From Bacteroidetes bacterium RIFCSPLOWO2_12_FULL_35_15 (GTDB lineage Bacteria; Bacteroidota; Bacteroidia; 2-12-FULL-35-15), in assembly GCA_001769385.1 (NCBI GenBank), contig MEPB01000008.1:1-63848 (forward strand): 63,848 bases of DNA, in the 5' to 3' direction. The position numbers and the translations under genes were made by a program. This document shows positions 33,940-42,754 of the stretch, piece by piece. The notes under the pieces are model-generated. The model searched no databases. It was not told the DNA's origin and worked only from the letters and a program-made list of their open reading frames with translations. Every line of letters begins with the position of its first letter. The first letter of the stretch is position 1.

Positions 33940-34088
33940 TTTATTTTTTTGAGATTTCGTTTATTTGTTTTCGCTTTTTCGTACAGTTGAATTAATTCAT
34001 CATCAGAAAACTCACTCATATCAACAAATTCATAGGATGATATGTTTTGTTTGATATAACTTATCAAATATTCACGTGTTAATTTCAT
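33936..34088 (-). CDS. Small ORF in the B12 operon, 50 aa
   Basis: MKLTREYLISYIKQNISSYE, then FVDMSEFSDDELIQLYEKAK and a basic tail. The stop codon overlaps the cobU start (ATGA), and the ORF is in the same direction as all cob genes, so it is very probably translated. The acidic-then-basic helical layout looks like a small protein-binding adaptor. No family recognised. Too short for default gene callers. Confidence 0.65.
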   Translation of the reverse strand: MKLTREYLISYIKQNISSYEFVDMSEFSDDELIQLYEKAKTNKRNLKKIK

Positions 34089-34139
34089 TCATCATCATTT
34101 TTGAAAGTTTACATACACACAAATTTTCCTTTTTTTGAT

Positions 34140-34709
34140 TTACGCATTAGCTAATTGTAAGCTCGGATATTTTTTTTGCGCTAACTCAAACACTCCAAAC
34201 ATTATTCCTCCGAATAATAAATTACCAATCAGCATGTTTCCCAAATAAGGAATTGCTGCAACATAACAAGTAATCAAGCCTTCAACCGTTTTTGGATACA
34301 TCCCACCTTCCAACCACACTCCAAAGTCTGTAATTACCCAATGGCTTACTGCTGCTAATACACTAACGAATAAAACATTTTTGAAATTTACTTTTTTCAC
34401 AAGTCTTCCTATTACTACCATAAGTGCAAAACTTGCGTAAACTAAAATGAATCCATTATAAAACCATTTCCATTCATGGAAATAAATAAAATAATTTAGA
34501 AGCAAATCGCTCAACCATAGTGTTAAGAGAGGCACGATGAATGCCTTCCACTTATCTGCAAAATAGCACCCACCAAATAGAGCCATTGCTCCAATTGGAG
34601 TGAAATTAGTTAATGGAGAATGTCCACTCGAAAAAAGAAGTCGCCATGCTCCTGCTGACAGAATCATTGCTGCCAGCATACCTGTTCTTGGATTAATTAG
34701 TGTTTTCAT
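34140..34709 (-). CDS. DUF6580-type membrane protein (putative transporter)
   Basis: 189-aa protein with about five transmembrane helices: SAGAWRLLFSSG, GAMALFGGCYFADKWKAFIV, LTLWLSDLLLNYFIYF, ILVYASFALMVVIGRLV and PYLGNMLIGNLLFGGIMFGV. The NFTPIGAMALFGG start and VSHWVITDFGVWLEGGMYP loop fit DUF6580, which resembles ECF transporter S components. Located between btuB/btuG-like and cobU, so it probably moves a B12 precursor, cobalt or DMB across the inner membrane. Substrate is inference. Confidence 0.75.
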   Translation of the reverse strand: MKTLINPRTGMLAAMILSAGAWRLLFSSGHSPLTNFTPIGAMALFGGCYFADKWKAFIVPLLTLWLSDLLLNYFIYFHEWKWFYNGFILVYASFALMVVIGRLVKKVNFKNVLFVSVLAAVSHWVITDFGVWLEGGMYPKTVEGLITCYVAAIPYLGNMLIGNLLFGGIMFGVFELAQKKYPSLQLANA

Positions 34710-34735
34710 TTTGAGTTTAATTTTAAGTTTGTTTA

Positions 34736-35818
34736 TTAATTAAAGAAAAATCCACCGGGAATGACACCTACTTGCATGCTATCAACTTTCACTCCGGCTG
34801 TGTTGTAACGAATTACATAACCATTGCTGCTATAATTACCTGCATCAGCTCCATAAACATAATCTGTCGTTGGATCAACTCCTAAACCATAAAAACTTCT
34901 ATTGATAAATCCTGTACTACTTAAATTAGTAGCAGAAATATCCTGTGTATATACACTTCCTTGGTAATTGTAATACAATTTATTTTTAGCCCCATTAATG
35001 TTCAGGTTAGATGGCGAGGATGTAGTTGAACTAAAAGTAAATGTTTGCTCAACAGTATTTGTAGTTGGGTTAATACGAACTAATTTACTTGCTTTAACCA
35101 ATGCAGTATATCCTGAATTCCATTCTCCTCCGCATAATACCCATATTTTTCCATTGGCATCTACTTGAAGACTACCCGGATTAGAACCCACATTGATGTT
35201 AGTTGTGACTGCATCAGTTGTTGTATTGATTACTGTAACAACGCTGTCATTAGCATATCCACCTTTACAAGCCACGTAAACAAAATTATTTACTTTAACC
35301 ATATTTTCCGCACCTGCACCGGTTGTGATCGTTGATGAAATGGTATTGTTTGTGAGATTAATAACTCTTACTGCACCATTAGTACCAGTTGATCCCCATT
35401 CAGTAACATATCCTTTGTTATTATCAATGCCTAAAAAATATCGAGGCTGATTTAAACCTGTAATGCTGGCAGTTGATTTAAAATCACTGATATTTACTAC
35501 TTCCATTTTACTCGCATTGTTTACAACAACATATCCTTTTCCATTGAATACACTCATTGATTGAACAATATTTCCCAAAGGAACGCTGTTAGCTGTTTGG
35601 AAAATATCATTGCTAACGGCACCAGGACTTCTGTTATAAAAGCTTACTGTTCCTGTACCTGAACCATAAGGGCCTTCATTGGTAATAAATATACCTGATG
35701 AATATCCTCCAGCAGGAGCGGGGGTGTTATCAACTGGTTTTGGGTTGTCCTTTTTGCAACCGGCAGCGAAAAAAATTAAGGCAAGGCCTAATACTAAGTA
35801 ATGTTTTGTTGTTTTCAT
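34736..35818 (-). CDS. Beta-propeller lipoprotein, BtuG-like
   Basis: Start chosen at MKTTKHYLVLGLALIFFAAG with lipobox FAAGC; the longer frame upstream overlaps btuB. Mature protein of about 340 aa with repeated blades of the YncE type (NAVRVINLTNNTISSTI, VTVINTTTDAVTTNINVGSN, LVRINPTTNTVEQTF). In Bacteroides, BtuG is a seven-bladed surface lipoprotein that sits on BtuB and captures B12; this gene directly follows btuB behind a cobalamin riboswitch, so a BtuG-like role is likely. Confidence 0.8.
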   Translation of the reverse strand: MKTTKHYLVLGLALIFFAAGCKKDNPKPVDNTPAPAGGYSSGIFITNEGPYGSGTGTVSFYNRSPGAVSNDIFQTANSVPLGNIVQSMSVFNGKGYVVVNNASKMEVVNISDFKSTASITGLNQPRYFLGIDNNKGYVTEWGSTGTNGAVRVINLTNNTISSTITTGAGAENMVKVNNFVYVACKGGYANDSVVTVINTTTDAVTTNINVGSNPGSLQVDANGKIWVLCGGEWNSGYTALVKASKLVRINPTTNTVEQTFTFSSTTSSPSNLNINGAKNKLYYNYQGSVYTQDISATNLSSTGFINRSFYGLGVDPTTDYVYGADAGNYSSNGYVIRYNTAGVKVDSMQVGVIPGGFFFN

Positions 35819-35825
35819 TTTTATT

Positions 35826-37754
35826 TTATTTATTGTTTGGTTGATTATAATTAATTGTAATTCCGATCTGATAATACCTTCCCGGCATAGGGTAGTATGC
35901 AATAATTTGATATGATTCATTCCAAATGTTATTTACCTGAAGTGAAGTCCTTATTTTCATATTTGTCAATGTAAACTCCTTTCCAAAATCAAGGTTGCCA
36001 ATCTGATGCGGCTTAAGATATTGGTTGTTATCTGAAGTGGTATAGCTATATCCTACATAGTTGTAATTGAAGGAAACTTTGTATCCCTTGTATTCTACTC
36101 CGAAGCTTCCCTGAGCTTTTTCGGCAGGCACATAAATCAATTGCTTTTGCAATGCGGCTTCACTTCCCGGATTTGTTTTTTCGTTAGTGGATAATATGAA
36201 CTGATACCTAGCAGCAAGTTGTAATTTTACTTTGCCTACATTATAGTGGATTTTTAAATCATACTCCAATCCTCTTGACCATACTGTTAAAACATTTTTT
36301 GGAGACCATGTGCCAAAATTATCAGGCACCCACATAATCCAATTATTTACTTTATTACTAAAACCGGAAACTTCTGCTTCTATCGAAAATTTATCTGAAT
36401 AATGTATCACAGCAATACCTGCTTCTTCGCTCCATCCGCTTTCAGGTAAAAGATTTGGATTACCGCCCGGAGTCCAATACAAATCGTTAAAAGTTGGTAA
36501 GCGATAATTCTTTGATGCATTACCTTTCAACCTGATTATTTTAAATAACCACTCTTCAAGCCCTGCTGAAGCAGTAAAAGGATTAACTCCATTACTAATA
36601 AATTCTTTTCGAACAGAGGTAGTCCCTCTCCAAGTATCTTTTTTATTATTGATTCGATACGAAGCAAATAATGCTGTTCGGTCTTGCACGGGATTTTTAA
36701 GATAATTTTTTGTTATAGCTTCATTGTATGTGTTGTTTAATCCCACATTAAATGATTGGTTGGTTGAAATTTTTATTTTACTTTCAGCTTCATTGATGAA
36801 TGATTTTGAACGGCTATTGGAAACAAGGCTAATTGAAGGATCGGTATAATTAAGAGATTCATCAAAATAGGCGGAGCGTATAAATACAGAAAATTTATTT
36901 TTCGTAAGTTGCCATTCAAGTGTTGAGCGATAAAATTCATCTTTTTGATTCGATTGGCTTTTACCAATTGTCATGCTTGGTGGAATATTTCTGTCGTTGG
37001 ACTGATACCAAAACCGGAAGCTCAGTTTTTGATTCTCTGTAATTTTAAAATAATTCTCCTGTAACAAACCGTATTGTTTTAATTCAGCATTTGTCAGCTT
37101 TTGCTCAGGCTTTCCAAACTGCGCAATATTGATAAAAGAGAAATCATTTTTTGCATCGTGATTAAACAGTTTCGTAGAAGAAATAAATTTCTTTTTACTA
37201 ATCGTCCATTCAAAATTTTGCTGTTTATCTTCAAAACTTCCATAATTTAATCCTGCGCTAATTACAATGCCTTTGTCAAATTCAGACACATTAGTTAAAT
37301 GGATAGTTCCTCCAACTGCTCCACTTCCCCATAATGCTCCTGAACCTCCGAATTGTAATTTTACATTACTCAGAAAATTTACAGGAACTAGCGCAAAATC
37401 AAGTTGTCCGCTCATAGGACTTGACAAATTAAATCCATTCCACAAAACTGCTGTATGGGGCGCTCCTGAGCCTCTAAAAGAGGGTGTTGCCAATCCTGCA
37501 ATACCGTAGGTGCGAATAAAAACTTGTGATTCGGAAGCTAGTAAGTCGGCTAGGGTATTAGCAGAATAATTTTGAAGAGCACTGCTATCAATATTTTCAA
37601 CTTTATTTCCTGAAGTGAAATACTGTAAACGGTTTGCTGTTACTTCAACTTCCTTTAGATGTTTTGTGGAATCAGTCAAACTCTTTTGTGCCTGACAATA
37701 AAGCGAAACAGAAAAAGTAAATAGTGTACTAAATATTTTGATCCAGCAGCTCAT
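35826..37754 (-). CDS. btuB: TonB-dependent cobalamin receptor (BtuB-like)
   Basis: Outer-membrane receptor for corrinoid uptake powered by TonB. Signal peptide (IKIFSTLFTFSVSLYCQAQ), plug domain with LKEVEVTANRLQYF (TonB-box-like region), TLADLLASESQVFIRTYG, PSFRGSGAPHTAVLWNG, GAVGGTIHLTN, then a 22-strand barrel region ending MPGRYYQIGITINYNQ. 642 aa, small like BtuB and unlike SusC. The riboswitch 330 bases upstream and the cob genes downstream argue for B12 over iron siderophores. Confidence 0.88.
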   Translation of the reverse strand: MSCWIKIFSTLFTFSVSLYCQAQKSLTDSTKHLKEVEVTANRLQYFTSGNKVENIDSSALQNYSANTLADLLASESQVFIRTYGIAGLATPSFRGSGAPHTAVLWNGFNLSSPMSGQLDFALVPVNFLSNVKLQFGGSGALWGSGAVGGTIHLTNVSEFDKGIVISAGLNYGSFEDKQQNFEWTISKKKFISSTKLFNHDAKNDFSFINIAQFGKPEQKLTNAELKQYGLLQENYFKITENQKLSFRFWYQSNDRNIPPSMTIGKSQSNQKDEFYRSTLEWQLTKNKFSVFIRSAYFDESLNYTDPSISLVSNSRSKSFINEAESKIKISTNQSFNVGLNNTYNEAITKNYLKNPVQDRTALFASYRINNKKDTWRGTTSVRKEFISNGVNPFTASAGLEEWLFKIIRLKGNASKNYRLPTFNDLYWTPGGNPNLLPESGWSEEAGIAVIHYSDKFSIEAEVSGFSNKVNNWIMWVPDNFGTWSPKNVLTVWSRGLEYDLKIHYNVGKVKLQLAARYQFILSTNEKTNPGSEAALQKQLIYVPAEKAQGSFGVEYKGYKVSFNYNYVGYSYTTSDNNQYLKPHQIGNLDFGKEFTLTNMKIRTSLQVNNIWNESYQIIAYYPMPGRYYQIGITINYNQPNNK

Positions 37755-38087
37755 AAAGAAATCTCCCCTCCAATTTCTAAAAGATTTTTCTTGCTACAAA
37801 TGGCGATAAATGAGACTTGTTTTAAGTCCTTTGTTTTTAAGATGTCAAAATGCGGTATATGGCTTGATCGCGAAGCCCCCGACATTGTAACCACAAAAAT
37901 TGTTTTTGGGTACACTGTTTTTGGTTTTTTAAATTAATAATACAATAAACATGTATTGTTCAAATACAATTATTGCAAACCAAAAAATAGAATTAGAAAG
38001 GAAATATAAGGAAGGAGGAAACTCCAAAAAACTCAATATAACCTGACTAAGCTCCATTTCGCGGAAGCATAAAAGTCATCAAATAAA
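37755..38087 (-). other. Leader between cobalamin riboswitch and btuB
   Basis: About 330 bases without a gene. Contains a GC-richer stretch around 37870-37890 (TCGCGAAGCCCCCGAC) that may be the expression platform of the riboswitch; I could not draw a clean terminator. Confidence 0.35.
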
Positions 38088-38270
38088 TTTGGCAGGTTTC
38101 CTGACTTTCCCGACTTCTGATTACCTTCCCATTCTTTTTTAGAACAGTGGTATAAATTTATCAGAAGCGCTTTCTCAACGAATTGAGACGAGATTACAGT
38201 TGCGCGACAGCCCGTGATTTTCACACGGTTTCCTATTATCTCCGATTTGAAATCGGAGCACCTAAATCAT
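38088..38270 (-). promoter_or_regulatory. Cobalamin (AdoCbl) riboswitch
   Basis: On the minus strand the order is AGGTGC..., AATAGGAAACCGTGTGAAAA, TCACGGGCTGTCGCGCAACT, GTAAT, CCACTG, GGGAAGGTAATCAGAAGTCG, GGAAAGTCAGGAAACCTGCC. These are the conserved blocks of class I cobalamin riboswitches (P3 to P6 core, the B12-box GCTGTCGCGCAACTG and the AGTCAGGA-ACCTGCC 3' end). It would shut the btu-cob operon down when AdoCbl is plentiful. Confidence 0.96.
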
Positions 38271-38304
38271 ACATAATTGAACAAAAAAAGAACGAATACT
38301 CGGG

Positions 38305-38335
38305 CAAAACTAGAATAAAAATCTTATAAATCAAA
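38305..38335 (-). promoter_or_regulatory. Bacteroidota-type promoter of the B12 operon
   Basis: On the minus strand TTTG (38335-38332), 19 bases, then TAGTTTTG (38312-38305): an exact fit to TTTG-N19-TAnnTTTG. Transcription would begin near 38298, 28 bases before the riboswitch core. Confidence 0.75.
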
Positions 38336-38435
38336 TTTTTTATAAAAAAACATCATCAGCTAGTTATTTATATATCCTCCAATATAAAACGAAAAAATAT
38401 ATTCATTTATCTATCTTAACTTCTTGTTTCTGGAA

Positions 38436-38558
38436 TCAATAAAAAGTTATAATCGCATAAAATATTAGCGCAATCAGTATTACAATAATTAATGCAATCA
38501 CAAGATCCATTAATACAAACCCATTTTGATCTGCATAAGATTTTTTCTTAAAAACCAT
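38436..38558 (-). CDS. Small single-pass membrane peptide, 40 aa
   Basis: MVFKKKSYADQNGFVLMDLV followed by a hydrophobic helix (IALIIVILIALIFYAIITFY). The basic start, the GFVLMDLVIAL entry into the helix and the length resemble a pilin-like N-terminus or a short membrane peptide. No clear ribosome site. It lies between the B12 promoter and the duplicated phasin. Low certainty that it is a gene. Confidence 0.35.
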   Translation of the reverse strand: MVFKKKSYADQNGFVLMDLVIALIIVILIALIFYAIITFY

Positions 38559-38572
38559 TTCATATTTTGGTG

Positions 38573-39256
38573 ATGTCGAAATTTAATCGGCAGATCCTGG
38601 CGATTAAATGTGTGAAAAAGTATAATGAGGGTATTAATCTCGCAACCAAATGGGCAAATGAAAATACCAAAATGATGGCAGAGACATTCCAAAAACAAAC
38701 GAGCCGTACAATTGATATGTTCACTAATTTTTTTAACCCAACTATGAGCGTTGGAAAAACGGAGTGGATCCCTGGAGAAAATCTTACTGAATTATACACA
38801 AAGAATGGTGAACTATTTTTCAAATATTTTAAATCATTTTCAGAAATGTCTCAGGAAATGTTGAATACGATGTTTGCCTCTTTCAATGATTATAGCAAAC
38901 AAACAGGCTACACCAAAAGTTCATTTGATGCGATTATGGAAACGTTTGAAAAGCAAGTTGGACAAATGATAGATTACAATAAACAATTATACGTTACACT
39001 TGGAAAAAACTTTGGTGGGCCGTATTTGGATATGGCTGCTTTTAATGAAAAGTTTGAAGAAAAGATGAAAAATTATTTTGAGACATCAAGAAACGAGATG
39101 AAAAAAATTTTAGAAACTTATAGTACAAAAACCGATTTTCCTTTGGACTCAAATAAAAAACTTATTCATGGCATAAATAAGCAAATTGAAAATGTCATGG
39201 AGAGTAATAAAGAATTTTGGAAAGATGTAATGAAAACATTTGAGGTTAAAAAGTAG
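38573..39256 (+). pseudogene. Duplicated phasin, decaying copy
   Basis: Highly similar to the phasin at 22403-23158 from YNEGINLATKWANENTK onwards. The first 15-20 residues (MSKFNRQILAIKCVKKY) are unrelated to the parent, so the duplication breakpoint is near 38622 and the start is borrowed. At the end, GTT AAA AAG TAG replaces the parent's GTT AAA AAG GAG, truncating the charged tail, and homologous sequence with further frame lesions continues to about 39420. It may still make a 228-aa phasin. Orientation is inverted relative to the parent. Confidence 0.7.
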
Positions 39257-39357
39257 GAAGGGGTGAACAGAGCAAAAGAACCAACTTAGGAATTGAAACC
39301 GATAAAAATTAAAAAGGAAAATGAAAATAAAAAATGTATAATTATTAAATTCCCAAA

Positions 39358-39561
39358 TTATAAAATCACGATTAAACCAGCGAAATAATGGAAAAAACAA
39401 AAAATCTGAAAAAAGTATTTGCTGAAACAATTAATATGCTTTTTCAATTCGCCACAATGTTGTAAGCATAGGTTAATTCTATAGTGATCAATGAAAGTGA
39501 ATTGAAATACACTAGCCTTAAAACAGATTAGACTATCACATTGTTTCTTTTTGGCTCCCAT
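39358..39561 (-). CDS. Small zinc-ribbon-like protein, second copy, 67 aa
   Basis: MGAKKKQCDSLICFKASVFQ and FTFIDHYRINLCLQHCGELKK match the protein at 25614-25775 with the same Cys/His ligands (C-x4-C, C-x2-H). The C-terminal 25 residues (NCFSKYFFQIFCFFHYFAG) are hydrophobic and unlike the paralogue because the frame runs into the antisense of the decayed 67-aa phasin-linked ORF; the true end has been lost at the junction near 39430. Probably damaged. Confidence 0.45.
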   Translation of the reverse strand: MGAKKKQCDSLICFKASVFQFTFIDHYRINLCLQHCGELKKHINCFSKYFFQIFCFFHYFAGLIVIL

Positions 39562-39734
39562 AACAATACAGAACCAATTCAAATAAATTAAAAATGGTAA
39601 TGGTGCAAAAAACAGTAAGATTTAAGTGTTATTCTAACTATAAGCATTTAAAAATCATCAGTTTTGTTTTACTTAGTTTTTGGCTCTCTCAGATCTTGTA
39701 TAAATGAGGTGAGCTTCCTTGTAAAAGAGCCTGA

Positions 39735-42200
39735 TTATTTTTCAATTTCACTTGATTTAGAAATAATTTCCTTAATAACATTATCGCACATTAGAGACGT
39801 TTTTTTGAGGTGATAAAAGATTTCGATATTTTTAGGATCTTCAGGTTTTTCAAAATTGATAATATCAAGCAAACCAAGTATTGAGGCTATAGGAGCACGC
39901 ACATGATGTGATTGCATAAAGGCAATCTCAGAGAGTTTCTTAATATATTCACTTTGTTTTTCCTCTGCTTCCTTTCGTTCCGTTATGTCTCGAATTATTC
40001 CACAGTAGAATTTTCTTTTTTTGCTTATCCAATAACTTAATGAAAGTTCTATTGGAAACTCTTTGCCATTTTTCTTGAGTCCATTTAGTTCAATCATATT
40101 ATTCTTTACTTGATCCTTATTAGAAGCAACATGTTGTTTAAATCTTTGGACATGTGAATCTCTATATCTTTCGGGCATAATAAAAGTAAGAGGTTTTCCC
40201 AAAACTTCTTTTTCTTTATAACCAAACATTTTTTCTGAACAATGATTCCAAAAAATTATTGTTCCTGCTTCATTTGCGAGTATAATTGAATCTTTTGCCG
40301 ATTGAATAACTGACTCGAATTTATTTTCAGTATCTATCATTTTCTCCTCAATCTTCTTACGTTCAGTAATATCCTGAATAGTCCCCATCATTTTTATTGG
40401 AATATTATTATTATCCAATTCCAATTCACCGATGCCATTTATCCAAAATTCCTTTCGTGTTATTTGATTTATTATTTTATACTCTTTATTAAATCGTACT
40501 TTATTGCCAATTACTTCACGTTCAAGATAATCAGCCATTAGCTTTTTATTTTCAGGGTGAATAAGTGATAGCCATTCTTCAATAGAATGTTCATTACTTG
40601 AAGAAAGCCCAAAAATCCTTTCCATTTCTTCACAACCTGTCCATTTCCCCTTCGAGATATCAAGAATATAACTTCCTATCTTAGAAATTTTTCGTGTTTC
40701 CTTAAGCAGGTTTTCACTCTTTAGTAATTTCTGTTCCGCCAGTTTGTTCTTGGTAATATCTTGTGCACTAATATAAATTATTTCAGAATTATTACTAATT
40801 ATAAATGAAGCGTTCACATATACTTGAATTACCTTACCGTCTTTTCCCTTCCATTCTCGTTCACCAACCTCGTGTTGTTTTAGCTGTATAGTTTGATTGA
40901 CAAAAGAATCAATATTTTCTTTTGAATAGTTAACAAAATCATAAATAGTTATTGATTCTAGTTCTTCCGGCAGATAGCCTGTTAATTTAAAGAATGCAAG
41001 ATTTGCATAAATAATTTTTTTTGTATCAACATTAAAAAAATAGATACTCAGTAAGGAATCATGAATAAAATTTCTTAAACGCTCTTCACTTTGAAGTAAA
41101 TCATTTTTTGTTTTTTTTCTTTCTTCTATATCCGTAAAAAGAAGAATTGAGCCAATTATATTGCCATTGGCATCTAAGTATGGAGAACGAACAATTAAAA
41201 CCCATTTAGTTCCACCCGACTTTGTTATTAACTGCATTTCCTTTTGACTCAATTTTTTATTCTGGCATTTTTCATGTTCTGCCTTAATTAGTTTTTCTTG
41301 CTCCTTCTCTTTCACAAAAAAACTATTTACCTCCTTCCCTTCTATATCTTTAACCTCGTTTTCCGTAAGGTCACAAAACAGTTTATTAGCAAACATAATA
41401 CAACAATCATTGTTCACAATTAATATCCCTTCATTCATGTTTTCAACTATATTATTCCATTGATGTTTTGGAGAATAATCTAACATATTGTATTTTGCTA
41501 TTGCAATAAGAGAAGCAATAGAGAAGGTTGTAATTAATGGTGTAGCAAGTGGAATTCCATCGATGTGAAAAATGAGCGGGAAAATTAATTCTGTTGTAAC
41601 TCCTCCAACAAAAGGTATGGCAAATCCAACAGCTAACAATAGTGCCTGCATTTTTTTTCGATCTGACGTTCTTTCCTTAAAATAATATAGCCAGAGAAGC
41701 GCAAGCATTATTAATCCTATTCCGCTCATCCATAGAAAAATCGAATTTGTAACTGGTGTAGATTCAGGGTTTGCAATCCAGTTCCATCGATCAGATTTTA
41801 CGATGGTATATTTATCAAGCCGGGCAATCATGAGGAATTCTAATAGCATTGGTGGTAAAAATAAAAGCACAAATAACTTTGAATCCCCTATTCTTTTATT
41901 CCATCCCGTAAACCGCAGTGTAAACAATAACCCGAAAGATATCGCAAAAACAAAAGGAGCGGTTGACATGCGACACCATATCATTGCTGTTTCTGCCGAA
42001 TTGCTCATTCGCATGAGCCCGTTAACAGTTTGTGCAATACCCAGTAGAAGAACGAAAAGAAAAAAAGCTTTGTTTACTTTATTTTGTGTCAAGAAAAAAA
42101 CAGCATATGCAAATATTCCTAAATTAATTAATGCAGGAATAATAGAGAGCAAAAACACACCCCAGTGGTTAAAATTTAAACTGAACATTTCATGATCCAT
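39735..42200 (-). CDS. PAS-domain sensor with DHp helix but no ATPase domain
   Basis: 821 aa. Seven hydrophobic helices in the first 230 residues (NHWGVFLLSIIPALINLGI ... IPLATPLITTFSIASLIAI) resemble the 7TM histidine-kinase N-terminal module, then four PAS/PAC domains (around 250-360, 375-490, 500-620, 625-745; e.g. FWNHCSEKMFGYKEKEVLGK). The end holds MQSHHVRAPIASILGLLDII, a HisKA-like H-box, and stops 55 residues later with no N/G boxes. It may dimerise with or be phosphorylated by another kinase. Upstream of unlinked receiver genes. Confidence 0.82.
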   Translation of the reverse strand: MDHEMFSLNFNHWGVFLLSIIPALINLGIFAYAVFFLTQNKVNKAFFLFVLLLGIAQTVNGLMRMSNSAETAMIWCRMSTAPFVFAISFGLLFTLRFTGWNKRIGDSKLFVLLFLPPMLLEFLMIARLDKYTIVKSDRWNWIANPESTPVTNSIFLWMSGIGLIMLALLWLYYFKERTSDRKKMQALLLAVGFAIPFVGGVTTELIFPLIFHIDGIPLATPLITTFSIASLIAIAKYNMLDYSPKHQWNNIVENMNEGILIVNNDCCIMFANKLFCDLTENEVKDIEGKEVNSFFVKEKEQEKLIKAEHEKCQNKKLSQKEMQLITKSGGTKWVLIVRSPYLDANGNIIGSILLFTDIEERKKTKNDLLQSEERLRNFIHDSLLSIYFFNVDTKKIIYANLAFFKLTGYLPEELESITIYDFVNYSKENIDSFVNQTIQLKQHEVGEREWKGKDGKVIQVYVNASFIISNNSEIIYISAQDITKNKLAEQKLLKSENLLKETRKISKIGSYILDISKGKWTGCEEMERIFGLSSSNEHSIEEWLSLIHPENKKLMADYLEREVIGNKVRFNKEYKIINQITRKEFWINGIGELELDNNNIPIKMMGTIQDITERKKIEEKMIDTENKFESVIQSAKDSIILANEAGTIIFWNHCSEKMFGYKEKEVLGKPLTFIMPERYRDSHVQRFKQHVASNKDQVKNNMIELNGLKKNGKEFPIELSLSYWISKKRKFYCGIIRDITERKEAEEKQSEYIKKLSEIAFMQSHHVRAPIASILGLLDIINFEKPEDPKNIEIFYHLKKTSLMCDNVIKEIISKSSEIEK

Positions 42201-42342
42201 AGTATTTAAAGATAAGGATTAAAAAAACAATTGGAAATATTGTAACACCAATTTAGTAGGTTTATAAATTAAATTTTATAAAGAGCTGTTCCCTGTTATT
42301 TAGTTTCTTAAAACAACTATTTATTTTTTATTTGAAAAAACA

Positions 42343-42666
42343 CTAATGAGGGGTTTTTTCAATTTGATTGCCACTACTACTGTTATTTACCACTATGGGT
42401 AAATCGGAACAATCTGCTCTAAACTGATTATACTGTGCAATACAACTTTGAATCTGACCTGGAGGAGGGTTACCTTGTGTAACAATGAAAACAATCCCAC
42501 TCTCATCTGTTGTCATATCATAAAGGATATTGTTTGACGACAGACAAGAAGTAAGTTCATTCATTGCATAGGTGGCACAATCGCTACCCTTTCCTCCAGT
42601 AGTCATTTGTGCATTTACACCCTGAAGCCAACCGATTAGAATGGCTAGTAAAAATAATTTTTTCAT
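42343..42666 (-). CDS. Secreted Cys-containing small protein, 107 aa
   Basis: Signal peptide MKKLFLLAILIGWLQGVNAQ, then a short mature domain with four Cys (GSDCATYAMNELTSCLSS, IQSCIAQYNQF, ADCSDLPI) likely forming two disulfides. A strong Shine-Dalgarno (AAAGGAGGATCC) precedes the ATG, unusual in Bacteroidota. Directly downstream of the T9SS cargo gene on the same strand, so possibly its partner. Function unknown. Confidence 0.65.
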   Translation of the reverse strand: MKKLFLLAILIGWLQGVNAQMTTGGKGSDCATYAMNELTSCLSSNNILYDMTTDESGIVFIVTQGNPPPGQIQSCIAQYNQFRADCSDLPIVVNNSSSGNQIEKTPH

Positions 42667-42754
42667 GATTTGGATCCTCCTTTATGATTAAGTTAAATAT
42701 ATATTTTCCTTCTTTTTATTACTTCATTGTAAAATTAAAAACAACTCCTTTCAA

